Source: Halocalculus aciditolerans (GTDB lineage Archaea; Halobacteriota; Halobacteria; Halobacteriales; Halobacteriaceae). Taken from it: a DNA stretch of 64,000 nucleotides. The DNA is taken from contig NZ_BMPG01000001.1 in NCBI RefSeq assembly GCF_014647475.1, positions 310,001-374,000 of the forward strand, in the 5' to 3' direction. The translations under genes were made by a program, and so were the position numbers. Positions 54,805 through 63,550 of this stretch are shown here, one piece after another. The number at the start of each line of letters is the position of its first letter. The first letter of the stretch is position 1. The notes beneath the pieces were generated by a model. It saw only the letters and a list, made by a program, of their open reading frames with translations, did no database searches and had not been told where the DNA came from.

Positions 54805-55134
54805 TCACAAAAAATCTCTGACGTCGCTGTACCACATGTCGTGGTGGTCGACTTTATCGACTCGCTCGGCGATGTCGACGGCGAGGGCGTGCCAGCAGGG
54901 TTCGTCGGGTTCGAGGTTGTAGGTTGAGTCTTCGCAGGTGCAGCCGCCGTCTTCGATGACGTATTCGTCGGCGTGGCCGACGACGACGGTGAAGTCGCGG
55001 TACTGTTTGACTCTGCTTTCGCTGACGGCTTCGATGGCGCGGCGGCCGCGGTCGCCGTGGGCGTCGAGGATGCGGCGGACTACGTCGGGGGTGAGTTCGC
55101 CGGCGGCGGCGAGGTCGTCGCGCCAGTCTGTCAC
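54805..55134 (-). CDS. SWIM zinc-finger protein
   Basis: A 109-residue protein starting (GTG) MTDWRDDLAAAGELTPDVVR. The SWIM motif CxCxnCxH is seen as CTCEDSTYNLEPDEPCWH, and the fold is completed by VKQYRDFTVVVGHADEYVIE. SWIM domains bind DNA or protein partners. Stand-alone small SWIM proteins are common in haloarchaea; role unknown. It is divergent from the glyoxylate operon. Confidence 0.85.
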   Translation of the reverse strand: MTDWRDDLAAAGELTPDVVRRILDAHGDRGRRAIEAVSESRVKQYRDFTVVVGHADEYVIEDGGCTCEDSTYNLEPDEPCWHALAVDIAERVDKVDHHDMWYSDVRDFL

Positions 55135-55240
55135 GGCCGTGTCTTCGCGCGCGGTGGGTGAAAGGCGGTTCGGTCGCCGGGATTCGCTCGGATCGTTCGG
55201 CGTCGCCGCACGCAGATTGTGTGGGACGTTACCGCGTGTC

Positions 55241-55300
55241 TATTATATTCGTTAATGACGTATGCGGACTCCATGGCTGATTATACATAATCTTTAATTA
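55241..55300 (+). promoter_or_regulatory. AT-rich promoter region of the glyoxylate operon
   Basis: Two TATA-like stretches, TATTATATTC (55241-55250) and TTATACATAATCTTTAATTA (55281-55300), stand out from the GC-rich surroundings. Either would give a 5' leader of roughly 70-130 bases before the ATG at 55397, longer than usual here. Confidence 0.5.
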
Positions 55301-55396
55301 CAAACCTCTGGTTCTGTCGGATGCGATGGTATCGAAACACGCACGCGGCACGACGAATCGGCGCACGACCACCCGACGACCCACCGACCCACCACG

Positions 55397-55540
55397 ATGC
55401 CCGAATACACTGACATAGAGAACACCGGCCTCCCGGTCGTTCCCGACCTCACCGGCCGTACCGACCCCCGCGAGGAGATGACTGAATCGGCGTGGAGCCA
55501 CCGGCTCGACGAACCGAACGCGACCCAGACCGACCGATGA
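55397..55540 (+). CDS. 47-residue ORF leading the glyoxylate operon
   Basis: [20 protein letters not shown] and on to NATQTDR, 47 residues, ending in a TGA that overlaps the isocitrate lyase ATG (ATGA, 55537-55540). The composition is soluble, Pro/Thr/Asp-rich, with no motif. The overlap and the clean ATG after the promoter suggest it is translated and couples to the lyase. It could be a leader peptide or a small partner protein. Confidence 0.5.
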   Translation: MPEYTDIENTGLPVVPDLTGRTDPREEMTESAWSHRLDEPNATQTDR

Positions 55541-56589
55541 CGGACACTACCAGCCAGGACTACACGTACCGCGACATCGACAACCCCGCCGGCCGCGAGT
55601 TCCGCCGCCTCCTCGACGAGCAGGAGTACACGTTCGCGCCCGGCATCTACCACGCGCTCGACGCTCGGCTCGCCGAACGCGCCGGTCTCGACGCCGCCTA
55701 CATGAGCGGCTACTCCACCGTCCTCGGCCAGTTCGGTTTCCCTGATTTGGAGATGGTCTCCATGACGGAGATGGTCGAGAACGCAAAGCGCATGGTCGAC
55801 GCCACGAACCTCCCCGTCATCGCGGACTGCGACACCGGCTACGGCGGCATCCACAACGTCCGCCGCGCCGTCCGCGAGTACGAGAAGGCCGGCGTCGCCG
55901 CCATCCACATCGAGGACCAGACCACGCCGAAGCGCTGCGGACACATCGCCGGGAAGCAGATCGTCTCCCGCGAGAAGGCGCGCTCGCGCTTCGAAGCCGC
56001 CGTCGACGCGAAGCAGTCCGAGGACACCGTCATCATCGCGCGCACGGACGCCTACGGCTCCGCGAACGGCGACTGGGAGGAACACTTAGAGCGCGGCCGA
56101 ATCTACGCCGACGCCGGCGTCGACCTCGTCTGGCCGGAGATGCCCGACCCGAGCAGAGAGGACGCCGTCGAGTACGCCGAGACCATCCACGAGACGCACC
56201 CCGACCTCGACCTCGCCTTCAACTACTCCTCGTCGTTCGCGTGGAGCGAGGAGGAGGACCCGCTGACGTTCGAGGAGCTCGGCGACCTCGGCTACGGCTA
56301 CATCTTCATCACGCTCTACGGCCTCCACTCGGGCGCGCACGCCACCTTCGAGGACTTCCAGAACATCCGTGAGAACGCCGAAGAAGCCCAGTTCGACCTA
56401 GAGGACCGCTATCTCGGCCACGAGACCGAATCCCACCACGACCTCTCGCTCGTCTCCCGCTATCAGGGTATCGAGAAGCAGTTCGACCCGGAGGCGCGCG
56501 AACGCATCGAATCCTCGGAGGGTTACAGCGAGGACGAATCCGACCCCATCAGCAGCGGGGAGACGCCCGAGCCGACGCAGGATGACTGA
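55537..56589 (+). CDS. aceA: Isocitrate lyase
   Basis: A 350-residue enzyme of the isocitrate lyase/PEP mutase superfamily. The catalytic cysteine loop is KRCGHIAGK (about residues 127-135); metal-binding acids lie in [11 protein letters not shown] and AAIHIEDQ. The KRCGH loop distinguishes it from 2-methylisocitrate lyases and mutases. It cleaves isocitrate to succinate and glyoxylate. The compact size is that of haloarchaeal enzymes. It overlaps malate synthase by eight bases. Confidence 0.93.
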   Translation: MTDTTSQDYTYRDIDNPAGREFRRLLDEQEYTFAPGIYHALDARLAERAGLDAAYMSGYSTVLGQFGFPDLEMVSMTEMVENAKRMVDATNLPVIADCDTGYGGIHNVRRAVREYEKAGVAAIHIEDQTTPKRCGHIAGKQIVSREKARSRFEAAVDAKQSEDTVIIARTDAYGSANGDWEEHLERGRIYADAGVDLVWPEMPDPSREDAVEYAETIHETHPDLDLAFNYSSSFAWSEEEDPLTFEELGDLGYGYIFITLYGLHSGAHATFEDFQNIRENAEEAQFDLEDRYLGHETESHHDLSLVSRYQGIEKQFDPEARERIESSEGYSEDESDPISSGETPEPTQDD

Positions 56590-57904
56590 ACGCTCGCGCA
56601 CTACGGACCGGCACTACGAGCGCGCGTTCGTGCGGTCGTTCTTCACGTCGCCCACGGCGGTCGACGAGGACGACTCCGCGAAGATGCTGCGGCGCGCGGC
56701 CGCCCTCCGCGGGATGGAGGCTCCGGACGTCTGGGTGCCGGACAACGAGGACGCCACCGCGCCGTCGATGCGCGACGAGGGCGTCGAGAACATCCGAGAA
56801 GTCGTCGCCGAACACGGCGGCGACTTCCCGGGCGAGATTCACCCGCGCGTCGTCTGGCACCGCGACGACCCCGCGACGCGCTACGAGGGCTTCCAGCAGA
56901 TGCTCGCTATCACCGACCCCGACGCGGGCGCGGTCGAGCACATCGACGGCTTCGTGATTCCCGAAGTCGGCGACGTGGACGACTGGAAGAAGGCCGACGA
57001 GGCCCTCCAGCGCGTCGAGACCGAACACGGCCTCGACCCGGGTAGCCTCTCGATGTCGGTCATCGTGGAGTCCGGGGAGGCCGAACTCGCGATGGGCGAC
57101 CTCCGCACGGAGATGGGGAAGCCGTCGAACACGCTCGAACGGCTGTTCCTCCTCGTCGACGGCGAGGTCGACTACACGAAGGACATGCGCGCGATGACGC
57201 CGACGGGCGAACTCCCCGCGTGGCCGGAGCTCCGGCACAACACCTCGCGGGGCGCGAGCGCCGCCGGCCTGATCGCCGTGGACGGCCCCTACGACGACAT
57301 CCGTGACGTCGCCGGCTACCGCGAGCGGATGCGCGAGAACCGCGCGAAGGGGATGACCGGCATCTGGGCGCTCACCCCGAACCAGGTCGTGGAGTCGAAC
57401 ACCGCGCCGCTCCCGCCGAAAACGGGGCGCTGGCTCCTCCACGCCGGCGGCCGCGACATCGACCTCGACCGCGAGGACGACCGCCACGTCTACCGCGGCG
57501 ACGCCGCAGACCTCGACGCGCTCGGCGACGACCGCTACCGCCTCCGGCTCGGCGACGACGAACGCGAACTCGAAGCGGAGGAGCTCCGCGAGGCGCTCGT
57601 GGACGCGACCTCGTACGTCCCGAGCATGACCGACATCGTCGACTCGATGGAAGAGTTCGAAGCCGCGAAGGAGAATGGGAGGGGCGCGATCGCGATGACG
57701 CAGTCCGCGACGCTCGACATCGACGGCGTGACCGTCGACGTCGAGGCCGACCGGATGTGGGACGAAGCGACCTATCAGGCGGCGAAGACGCCGATAACGC
57801 TCTTCCAGGACGTCTACGCGCACCGGCCCGACCAGCGCGAGGCGTTCGCGGAGCGCTACGGCGAAGCCGTCGTCGAACGCGCCACGGAGGTGGGAGACAC
57901 GTAA
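56582..57904 (+). CDS. aceB: Malate synthase, haloarchaeal type
   Basis: A 440-residue protein of the CitE-like TIM-barrel group, not of the usual 720-residue or 530-residue malate synthases. Recognisable pieces are [35 protein letters not shown] and [13 protein letters not shown]. As known for Haloferax, this short form condenses glyoxylate and acetyl-CoA to malate. The overlap with aceA makes a two-enzyme glyoxylate-shunt operon, which allows growth on acetate or fatty acids. Confidence 0.9.
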   Translation: MTERSRTTDRHYERAFVRSFFTSPTAVDEDDSAKMLRRAAALRGMEAPDVWVPDNEDATAPSMRDEGVENIREVVAEHGGDFPGEIHPRVVWHRDDPATRYEGFQQMLAITDPDAGAVEHIDGFVIPEVGDVDDWKKADEALQRVETEHGLDPGSLSMSVIVESGEAELAMGDLRTEMGKPSNTLERLFLLVDGEVDYTKDMRAMTPTGELPAWPELRHNTSRGASAAGLIAVDGPYDDIRDVAGYRERMRENRAKGMTGIWALTPNQVVESNTAPLPPKTGRWLLHAGGRDIDLDREDDRHVYRGDAADLDALGDDRYRLRLGDDERELEAEELREALVDATSYVPSMTDIVDSMEEFEAAKENGRGAIAMTQSATLDIDGVTVDVEADRMWDEATYQAAKTPITLFQDVYAHRPDQREAFAERYGEAVVERATEVGDT

Positions 57905-58021
57905 CGGACGCACGGACGCCACGAGGGTATACAGCGGTCGCTCTGCGCGCGCTCGTAGTCGTGCTCATCTCGGCGCGCGCGTTTCGCGGTCTTTTTTCGC
58001 GGGGCGGTGCGGAGTGCGAGT

Positions 58022-59167
58022 ATGGAAATCACGGAGGGACGGGTCTCCGTCTCGGTCGAGGAGGCGTCGGGGAGCGGGTCGGGCGCGGCGGCGGGCGTGT
58101 TCTTCAACCCCGATCAGGAACTCAACCGGGACGTCACGGTCGCGGCGCTCCGCACCTACCGGGAGCGCGAGCGACCCTCGGGCGCGGAACGCGGAACGCC
58201 GTCCTATCTCGACGCGATGACGGCGTCGGGCATCCGCGGGTGTCGCGCCGCCGCCGAGGGCTTCGACGTGACGATGGCGGACGTGGACGACGAGGCGGTC
58301 GCGCTCGCCCGCGACAACCTCGCGCGGAACGACCTCGACGCCGACGTCGTCGGCGAGGACGCGAACGCCGTCCTCCACCGTCGCGGGCGCTCCTTCGACG
58401 TCACCGACCTCGACCCGTTCGGCACGCCGACGCCGTTCGCGGACGCCGCGTTCGCGAACACCCGCGACCTCGTCTGTGTCACCGCCACCGACACCGCCCC
58501 GCTCTGCGGCGCGCACTTCGAATCCGGCGTGCGGAAGTACGACGCCATCCCGCGAAACACCGAGTACCACCCGGAGATGGGGCTTCGGGTCCTCCTCTCG
58601 ATGCTCGTGCGCACGGCGGCGCGCTACGACGTCGCCGCCCGCCCCGTCCTCTCCCACGTCAGCGACCACTACGCGCGCACCTACCTCGCGCTCGACCACG
58701 GCGCGTCCGTCGCGAACCAGGCCTTAGAGGGACTCGGCTGGACGTACCACTGCCAGCAGTGCCTCCACCGCTCGTTCGAACGCGGCCGCGTCCCCGACGC
58801 CCCCGACGAGTGCGCGCACTGCGGCGGCGACCAGGTCCTCGTCGCCGGCCCCGTCTACCTCGACCGCCCGCACGACCCCGACTTCGTCGCGGCGGTCCGC
58901 GGGAACCTCGACGACACCATGGGCGCGCGGAAACGCGCCACACGACTCCTCGAACGCATCGAGGGAGAACTCGATGCCCCGATGCACTACGACCAGCACA
59001 AACTCTACAAGCGCTGGAGCGAGCCCGCCATCGGCATGGACGACTTCCTCGAAGCGCTCCGCGAGGCCGGCTACGAGGCGTCGCGCGCCCACTACGGCGG
59101 CACGACGTTCAAGACGCACGCGTCCGTCGCCGAGATCCGTGACGCCGTTCTCGACCGCTCGGAGTAG
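58022..59167 (+). CDS. trm1: tRNA (guanine(26)-N2)-dimethyltransferase Trm1
   Basis: A 381-residue methyltransferase. SAM-binding and catalytic pieces are [25 protein letters not shown]-like [11 protein letters not shown], and [14 protein letters not shown]; a C-terminal zinc site has CQQC and CAHC pairs. It dimethylates G26 at the junction of the D and anticodon stems of tRNAs. The ATG at 58022 gives MEITEGRV, the archaeal family start; five extra codons upstream are ignored. Confidence 0.95.
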   Translation: MEITEGRVSVSVEEASGSGSGAAAGVFFNPDQELNRDVTVAALRTYRERERPSGAERGTPSYLDAMTASGIRGCRAAAEGFDVTMADVDDEAVALARDNLARNDLDADVVGEDANAVLHRRGRSFDVTDLDPFGTPTPFADAAFANTRDLVCVTATDTAPLCGAHFESGVRKYDAIPRNTEYHPEMGLRVLLSMLVRTAARYDVAARPVLSHVSDHYARTYLALDHGASVANQALEGLGWTYHCQQCLHRSFERGRVPDAPDECAHCGGDQVLVAGPVYLDRPHDPDFVAAVRGNLDDTMGARKRATRLLERIEGELDAPMHYDQHKLYKRWSEPAIGMDDFLEALREAGYEASRAHYGGTTFKTHASVAEIRDAVLDRSE

Positions 59168-59205
59168 CGCGAAGCCTTTACTGCTCCCCGGAGAACGACG
59201 AACAC

Positions 59206-60378
59206 GTGACCTCTCCTGCTTCCCTCCTCGACACCGGCAGAGCCGTCGTCGCCGAAGCGCGCGACGACCAGGTGACGTTCCTCGCCGCCGCCGTCGCCTA
59301 CTACGGCTTCGTCTCCCTCGTCCCGCTCCTCCTCCTCACCATCGCCGTCGGCACCGCCGTCGGCGCGAGCCAGGTCGCCGACGCCGTCGTCGGCGCGACC
59401 GGCGCGTTCCTCACGCCGACCGGCGAAGCCCTCGTCCGCACCGCCCTCGAAAACGCCGCCGGTCGCGGCACCGCCACCGTCGCCGGCGCGCTCCTCCTCC
59501 TCTGGTCCGGCCTCCGCCTCTTCCGCGGCCTCGACCAGGCGTTCGCCGACATCTACGGGAAACCGAACGTCGAACCCCTCCTCCAGCAGGTGGCGGACGG
59601 CCTCCTCGTCCTCGGCTCCATCGCCGTCGCCGTCGTCGCCATGGCCGCCCTCGGCGTCGCCCTCCCCGTCCTTTCTACCGTCTCTGTCCCGCCGGTCGTC
59701 GGCAGCCTCCTGCTCGTCGTCGTTCTCGCCGTCGTCTTCGTCCCGGTCTACTACATCTTCCCCGACGTCGAACTCGACGTCGAGGAGGCGATTCCGGGCG
59801 CGGCGTTCGCCGCCGTCGGCTGGACGCTGTTCGCCGAAGCCTTCCGCGTCTACGCCGGCTACGTCGGCGACTACCAGCTATACGGCATCCTCGGGGCCGC
59901 CATCCTCGTCGTCACCTTCCTCTACATTGCAGGTATCGTTATAATGGTCGGGGCGGTACTCAACGCCGTGCTCGCCGGACGGACCGAGGAGACCGACGAA
60001 CCGGACGACGAAGTGGAGCCACCGGAGGCCGCGCCCGACCTCGCCGAGATGGCCGGTGACCTGGAAGCGATCCGCCGCCGCCTCGACGAGAAAACGGTCG
60101 ACCGCGACGACTTGGAGCGCGACCTCGAAGGCTACGTGGACGCGCGCGTCCGCCGCAACCACGCCCGCGGCTGGGGGCCCTACCTCGTCCTCCTCTACGG
60201 GACCGTGATGACGCTCGGCGCGTTCTTCTGGCTCGGCGGCTGGGCGTCCGTCGCCGCCATGGTCGTCATCTGGCTCTCCACGCTCGGCCTCTTCACGCTC
60301 ATGGTGCTCTTCGGCGCTGGCCTGAACGCCGCCGGCATGCCGGGGAAGGTCGCCTCCTGGGTCAACTCCCGCCGGTAA
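59206..60378 (+). CDS. YihY/BrkB family membrane protein with extra C-terminal domain
   Basis: A 390-residue protein starting (GTG) MTSPASLLDTGRAVVAEARD. Six helices fill about residues 20-270; FLAAAVAYYGFVSLVPLLLL and LFRGLDQAFADIYGKP are YihY/BrkB hallmarks. It was once called ribonuclease BN, now considered a transporter-like membrane protein. After an acidic, helical cytoplasmic segment (about residues 265-310), two more helices follow, an extension not present in short bacterial forms. A TATA-like CCTTTAC lies about 30 bases before the GTG. Confidence 0.85.
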   Translation: MTSPASLLDTGRAVVAEARDDQVTFLAAAVAYYGFVSLVPLLLLTIAVGTAVGASQVADAVVGATGAFLTPTGEALVRTALENAAGRGTATVAGALLLLWSGLRLFRGLDQAFADIYGKPNVEPLLQQVADGLLVLGSIAVAVVAMAALGVALPVLSTVSVPPVVGSLLLVVVLAVVFVPVYYIFPDVELDVEEAIPGAAFAAVGWTLFAEAFRVYAGYVGDYQLYGILGAAILVVTFLYIAGIVIMVGAVLNAVLAGRTEETDEPDDEVEPPEAAPDLAEMAGDLEAIRRRLDEKTVDRDDLERDLEGYVDARVRRNHARGWGPYLVLLYGTVMTLGAFFWLGGWASVAAMVVIWLSTLGLFTLMVLFGAGLNAAGMPGKVASWVNSRR

Positions 60379-60431
60379 ACTACCCCACCTACTCGCTCGG
60401 CCCATACGGACCTCGCTTCGTTGAGAGTGTC

Positions 60432-60454
60432 GTCAGAACGCGTCACGTTCTGAC
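60432..60454 (-). other. Outer hairpin at the tnpB 3' side
   Basis: Inverted repeat with nine-base arms GTCAGAACG/CGTTCTGAC and a five-base loop. It lies downstream of the tnpB stop, in the place of the right end of IS605-type elements. Confidence 0.75.
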
Positions 60455-60460
60455 TGCTAA

Positions 60461-60481
60461 CCAGAAATCAGAGATTTCTGG
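60461..60481 (-). other. Inner hairpin at the tnpB 3' side
   Basis: Perfect nine-base arms CCAGAAATC/GATTTCTGG around a three-base loop, 31 bases after the tnpB stop codon. Possibly the 3' stem of the guide RNA or a transcription signal. Confidence 0.75.
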
Positions 60482-60511
60482 TGATGGGGCTTTGATGTGG
60501 ACTCCCGGCGA

Positions 60512-61765
60512 TCAGTCTCCGGCAATCTGCCGGTAACTCTTGCCGTTCAACGTCCCACCAGTCACACGCAGGTCTACTTCTGCGTCTCCGCTCCCCGACT
60601 TGGGCGAGGAACGGAGTCTGTGTGTCTGTTTTCGGGCGTAGCGTAGCCCGATGTTCTTCGCACCGTTGTAGTCAGCGTTCACTTCGTACCCGCACCTTTG
60701 GCACTTGAAGTGTTCTCCGTGACGGTTGTCCTCGTGCGTGAACCCGCAGTCAATCCGTGAACAGCGTTGAGACGTATGGTTCGGCTCAACCTGCTCAATG
60801 GAAACGCCGCGCTCCGGCGCTTTGTAGGAGACGTACTCGAAGAGGCGTCGGAACGCCCAGATGTGATGCCACTTCGCGTGCGAAAGGCGCTCTCGGATGT
60901 CGGTCAAGTCCTCGAACACAATAACGTCACAGTCGTGTTTGACGGCTTCAGAGACAAGTTCGTTGGCGACCGTGTGGATGTACTGTTTCCGCCATTCTTC
61001 GCGCTTACCGAGGCGAAGTAGGGCGTTGTGCGCGGCTTGCGTGCCGCGTTGTTGCAGCTCTCCACGTCGCTTTTCGAACTCACGGCACCAGTGGTCGTAG
61101 TCGTCTCCCTGCCAGAAGCGCCCGGTGGAGGCGACGGCGAGACTGTTGACGCCGAGGTCGATACCGAGGACTGTTTGGTGCTCAGTATCGTCCGAAACCC
61201 CGGACGACTCGCCGGCTCCTTCGGAGTCGTACTTCCGGGTAGTGATGTGGAAATAGAACTCGTCGTTCACTGCGTCGTACTGGAGCGTACTCGCTCGGAA
61301 CTCGAACTCCTCGGATAGCACGTACTGCTCATACGGTGTGGGACTGTCCGCGGGGAGTTCGAAGTCGCACTCAACGCGTCCGTTGACAGTCGAGAGCGAG
61401 ACTTTGTTCCGGTAGAAGGTGGCGCTGCGTTTGTCGTAGAGCATACTCCACGACGTGAACTCCGGTTGGCTCACTCGTTTCCCTTGTTTCCACCGTTCGA
61501 CGCATCCAGTGACAGCTTGGACGCCCCGTCGGATGGCTTCTTGAACGAGATTCGCGGTGAGGTCGGTTTCGTCGCGGAGTTCGTCGTAGAGTGCATCTCG
61601 TGCGGTCGTATTGGCCGTGATGCACTCGGTGTAGGAGTGATCGGTCCAACAGAATTCAGTGGTGCGGTTGGCACAGTGAAGGAATTGTCGGGAAGATTCG
61701 TGGAGGTCATCGCGGTACTCCTCGGGAACGATGAGTTTGACGTGCGCAGTACGCCGGACCTCCAT
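60512..61765 (-). CDS. tnpB: TnpB, RNA-guided endonuclease of IS200/IS605 group
   Basis: A 417-residue protein with a complete RuvC-like site: Asp in GIDLGVNSLAV (about residue 200), Glu in VFEDLTDI (about 285) and Asp in NADYNGAKNIG (about 370). The zinc finger CSRIDCGF ... CQRCGY lies between the last two. N-terminal helical domain intact. TnpB uses an RNA from the element end to cut matching DNA next to a short TAM and so favours element retention. No frameshift was seen, so it may be active. Confidence 0.93.
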   Translation of the reverse strand: MEVRRTAHVKLIVPEEYRDDLHESSRQFLHCANRTTEFCWTDHSYTECITANTTARDALYDELRDETDLTANLVQEAIRRGVQAVTGCVERWKQGKRVSQPEFTSWSMLYDKRSATFYRNKVSLSTVNGRVECDFELPADSPTPYEQYVLSEEFEFRASTLQYDAVNDEFYFHITTRKYDSEGAGESSGVSDDTEHQTVLGIDLGVNSLAVASTGRFWQGDDYDHWCREFEKRRGELQQRGTQAAHNALLRLGKREEWRKQYIHTVANELVSEAVKHDCDVIVFEDLTDIRERLSHAKWHHIWAFRRLFEYVSYKAPERGVSIEQVEPNHTSQRCSRIDCGFTHEDNRHGEHFKCQRCGYEVNADYNGAKNIGLRYARKQTHRLRSSPKSGSGDAEVDLRVTGGTLNGKSYRQIAGD

Positions 61766-61852
61766 ATTTCAGATATACAACTAAGTATTCTTAAATGTCC
61801 GGGAGTCAGGTGGCCACAGTGCGCCGGTTGTGTCGTCCCATGTCGGTTTCCT

Positions 61853-61895
61853 CCCCGACCTACTCTCTCACCTCGTTCGTTCCTTGAGGTCGGGG
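61853..61895. repeat. Inverted repeat near the tnpB 5' side
   Basis: Nine-base arms CCCCGACCT/AGGTCGGGG separated by 25 bases, about 90-130 bases upstream of the tnpB start. Possibly the subterminal structure of the left end of the element. Confidence 0.5.
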
Positions 61896-61944
61896 GCTCC
61901 ACCTCGAATCTGCTGAACCGGACGCCTATCTGAACCAACGACTG

Positions 61945-62010
61945 CGTCGATCATCGACTACCGCGCTCCGTCGACCATCGACTGCCGTGCTTTGTCGACT
62001 GCTGCGCTCC
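61945..62010. repeat. Imperfect 24-base tandem repeat
   Basis: Two full units, CGTCGATCATCGACTACCGC... and CGTCGACCATCGACTGCCGT..., followed by a shortened third unit. It lies between the tnpB element and the end of glnA and contains no gene. Confidence 0.65.
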
Positions 62011-62054
62011 GTCGACGCCGCGGTCGCGAGAAAGAAACCGGATGGGGTGGCCGC

Positions 62055-63425
62055 TCAGAACGTCTCGAGGTACTGCTCCAGCTCCCAGTCGGAGACCTGG
62101 ACGCGGTAGCCCGTGTGTTCTTCGCGTTTCGCCTCGATGAACTTGTTCGTGATGTGGTCGCCGAGCGCGTCTTTCACGACGTCGTTCGTTTCGAGCGCGT
62201 CCACGGCTTCGCCGAGGTTCGTGGGGAGCGTCTCGATGCCGTACTCCTCGCGTTTCTGCTCGTCGAACTCGTAGATGTTCTCGCGGACCGGGTCGGGGGC
62301 GTCGAGGCCCTTCTCGATGCCGTCGAGGCCCGCGCTGATGAGCGCCGCGAACGCGAGGTAGGGGTTGCAGGACGGGTCGGGGAAGCGCGCTTCGATGCGG
62401 GACGCGGCCGGGATGCGCGCCGCGGGCTTCCGGATGAGCGCGGAGCGGTTCCGGTCGGACCACGCGACGTAGACCGGGGCCTCGTAGCCGGGGACGAGGC
62501 GCTTGTAGGAGTTCACGGTCGGGTTCGAAATCGCCGTGATGGCGGGCGCGTGTTCGAGGATGCCCGCGAGGAACTGGTGGGCGACCTCAGAGAGGTTGAA
62601 GTCGTCGTCCTCGTCGTGGAACGCGTTCTCGCCGTCCTCGAAGAGCGAGAAGTGCGTGTGCATCCCGGAGCCGTTGATGTTCGCGATGGGCTTCGGCATG
62701 AACGTCGCGTGCAGGTCGTGCTCCGCGGCGATGGCGCGAACGACCGTGCGGAACGTCGCGACGTTGTCCGCGGTCGCGAGCGCGTCGTCGTACTCGAAGT
62801 TGATCTCGTGTTGGGATTCGGCGACTTCGTGGTGGGACGCCTCGATCTCGAAGCCCATCGACTCCAGGCCGCGGATGATGTCGCGGCGGACGTCGGAGGC
62901 GGGGTCTTTCGGCGCGAGGTCGAAGTAGCCGCCGAAGTCGGAGAGCTCCGTCGTCGCGCGGCCGCGTTCGTCCTCCTCGAAGAGGAAGAACTCGGGCTCC
63001 GGTGCGGCGTTCACCGTGTACCCCATGTCCTCGGCGCGTTCGAGGACGTTCTTCAGGACGCGGCGCGGGTCGCCCTCGAACGGCTCACCCGTGGAAGTGT
63101 TGATGACGTCGCAGATGAGGCGGGCGGACGCGCCGTCGTCGAGGTCCCGCCACGGCAGCACGGCGAACGTCTCGGGGTCCGGCTTGAGGCGCATGTCGGA
63201 CTCCTGAATCCGGACGAACCCCTCGATGGAGGAGCCGTCGAAGTAGATCCCGTCGGTGAAGGCCTTCTCCGCCTGCTCGGCGGGGACGGAGACGTTCTTC
63301 ACCGTGCCGAGGATGTCCGTGAACTGGAGGCGGAGGAAGTCAACGTTCTTCTCCTCGATCTCGTCCAGCACGTCCTGTTCCGTCTCGCTCAGACCGCCGT
63401 CTGTCATCAGTTTCCCGTTTGTCAT
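62055..63425 (-). CDS. glnA: Glutamine synthetase type I
   Basis: A 456-residue enzyme. Metal-binding and catalytic signatures are [40 protein letters not shown] and [15 protein letters not shown]; the start domain has [15 protein letters not shown]. It makes glutamine from glutamate, ammonia and ATP. Three starts are possible (GTG 63437, ATG 63425, ATG 63407); 63425 fits a TATA-like TTTAGTA about 35 bases upstream. Divergent from lrp, the arrangement seen in Halobacterium, where Lrp regulates glnA. Confidence 0.95.
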   Translation of the reverse strand: MTNGKLMTDGGLSETEQDVLDEIEEKNVDFLRLQFTDILGTVKNVSVPAEQAEKAFTDGIYFDGSSIEGFVRIQESDMRLKPDPETFAVLPWRDLDDGASARLICDVINTSTGEPFEGDPRRVLKNVLERAEDMGYTVNAAPEPEFFLFEEDERGRATTELSDFGGYFDLAPKDPASDVRRDIIRGLESMGFEIEASHHEVAESQHEINFEYDDALATADNVATFRTVVRAIAAEHDLHATFMPKPIANINGSGMHTHFSLFEDGENAFHDEDDDFNLSEVAHQFLAGILEHAPAITAISNPTVNSYKRLVPGYEAPVYVAWSDRNRSALIRKPAARIPAASRIEARFPDPSCNPYLAFAALISAGLDGIEKGLDAPDPVRENIYEFDEQKREEYGIETLPTNLGEAVDALETNDVVKDALGDHITNKFIEAKREEHTGYRVQVSDWELEQYLETF

Positions 63426-63515
63426 CGGTTTCGTCACCCGAATCCTACACTCCCACTACTAAAGCGCTGGCGGTCCGCGCAAATCTGCCGACGGTGAAAG
63501 AGAACTGGACATTCG

Positions 63516-63526
63516 TAAAATTCTAA
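63516..63526 (+). promoter_or_regulatory. TATA region of the lrp gene
   Basis: TAAAATTCTAA, 25-35 bases before the ATG at 63551. It is flanked by TGGACA (63506-63511) and its inverse TGTCCA (63535-63540), a possible autoregulatory site. Confidence 0.55.
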
Positions 63527-63550
63527 TCCCCCCGTGTCCAATGGAACGCC

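Larger units (their letters stand above)
60425..60620 (-). ncRNA. Candidate omega RNA (guide RNA) of TnpB
   Basis: In IS605-group elements the guide RNA comes from the 3' end of tnpB and the right end; in Halobacterium, sense-overlapping RNAs have been reported at this position of tnpB genes. The two hairpins and the overlap with the tnpB 3' end agree with this. The limits are approximate and no transcript evidence is available. Confidence 0.4.
60420..61900 (-). mobile_element. IS200/IS605-group element carrying only tnpB
   Basis: The element includes tnpB, the 3' hairpins at 60432-60481 and the inverted repeat at 61853-61895 upstream of the gene. No tnpA (HUH transposase) is present on either side, so it depends on a transposase in trans or is maintained by tnpB itself. 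These elements have no terminal inverted repeats or target duplications, so the limits given are approximate. Confidence 0.7.

Noticed and set aside
61471-61938. 155-codon frame (both strands) over the 5' part of tnpB
   Set aside because: It overlaps the intact tnpB in other frames and includes the noncoding element end.
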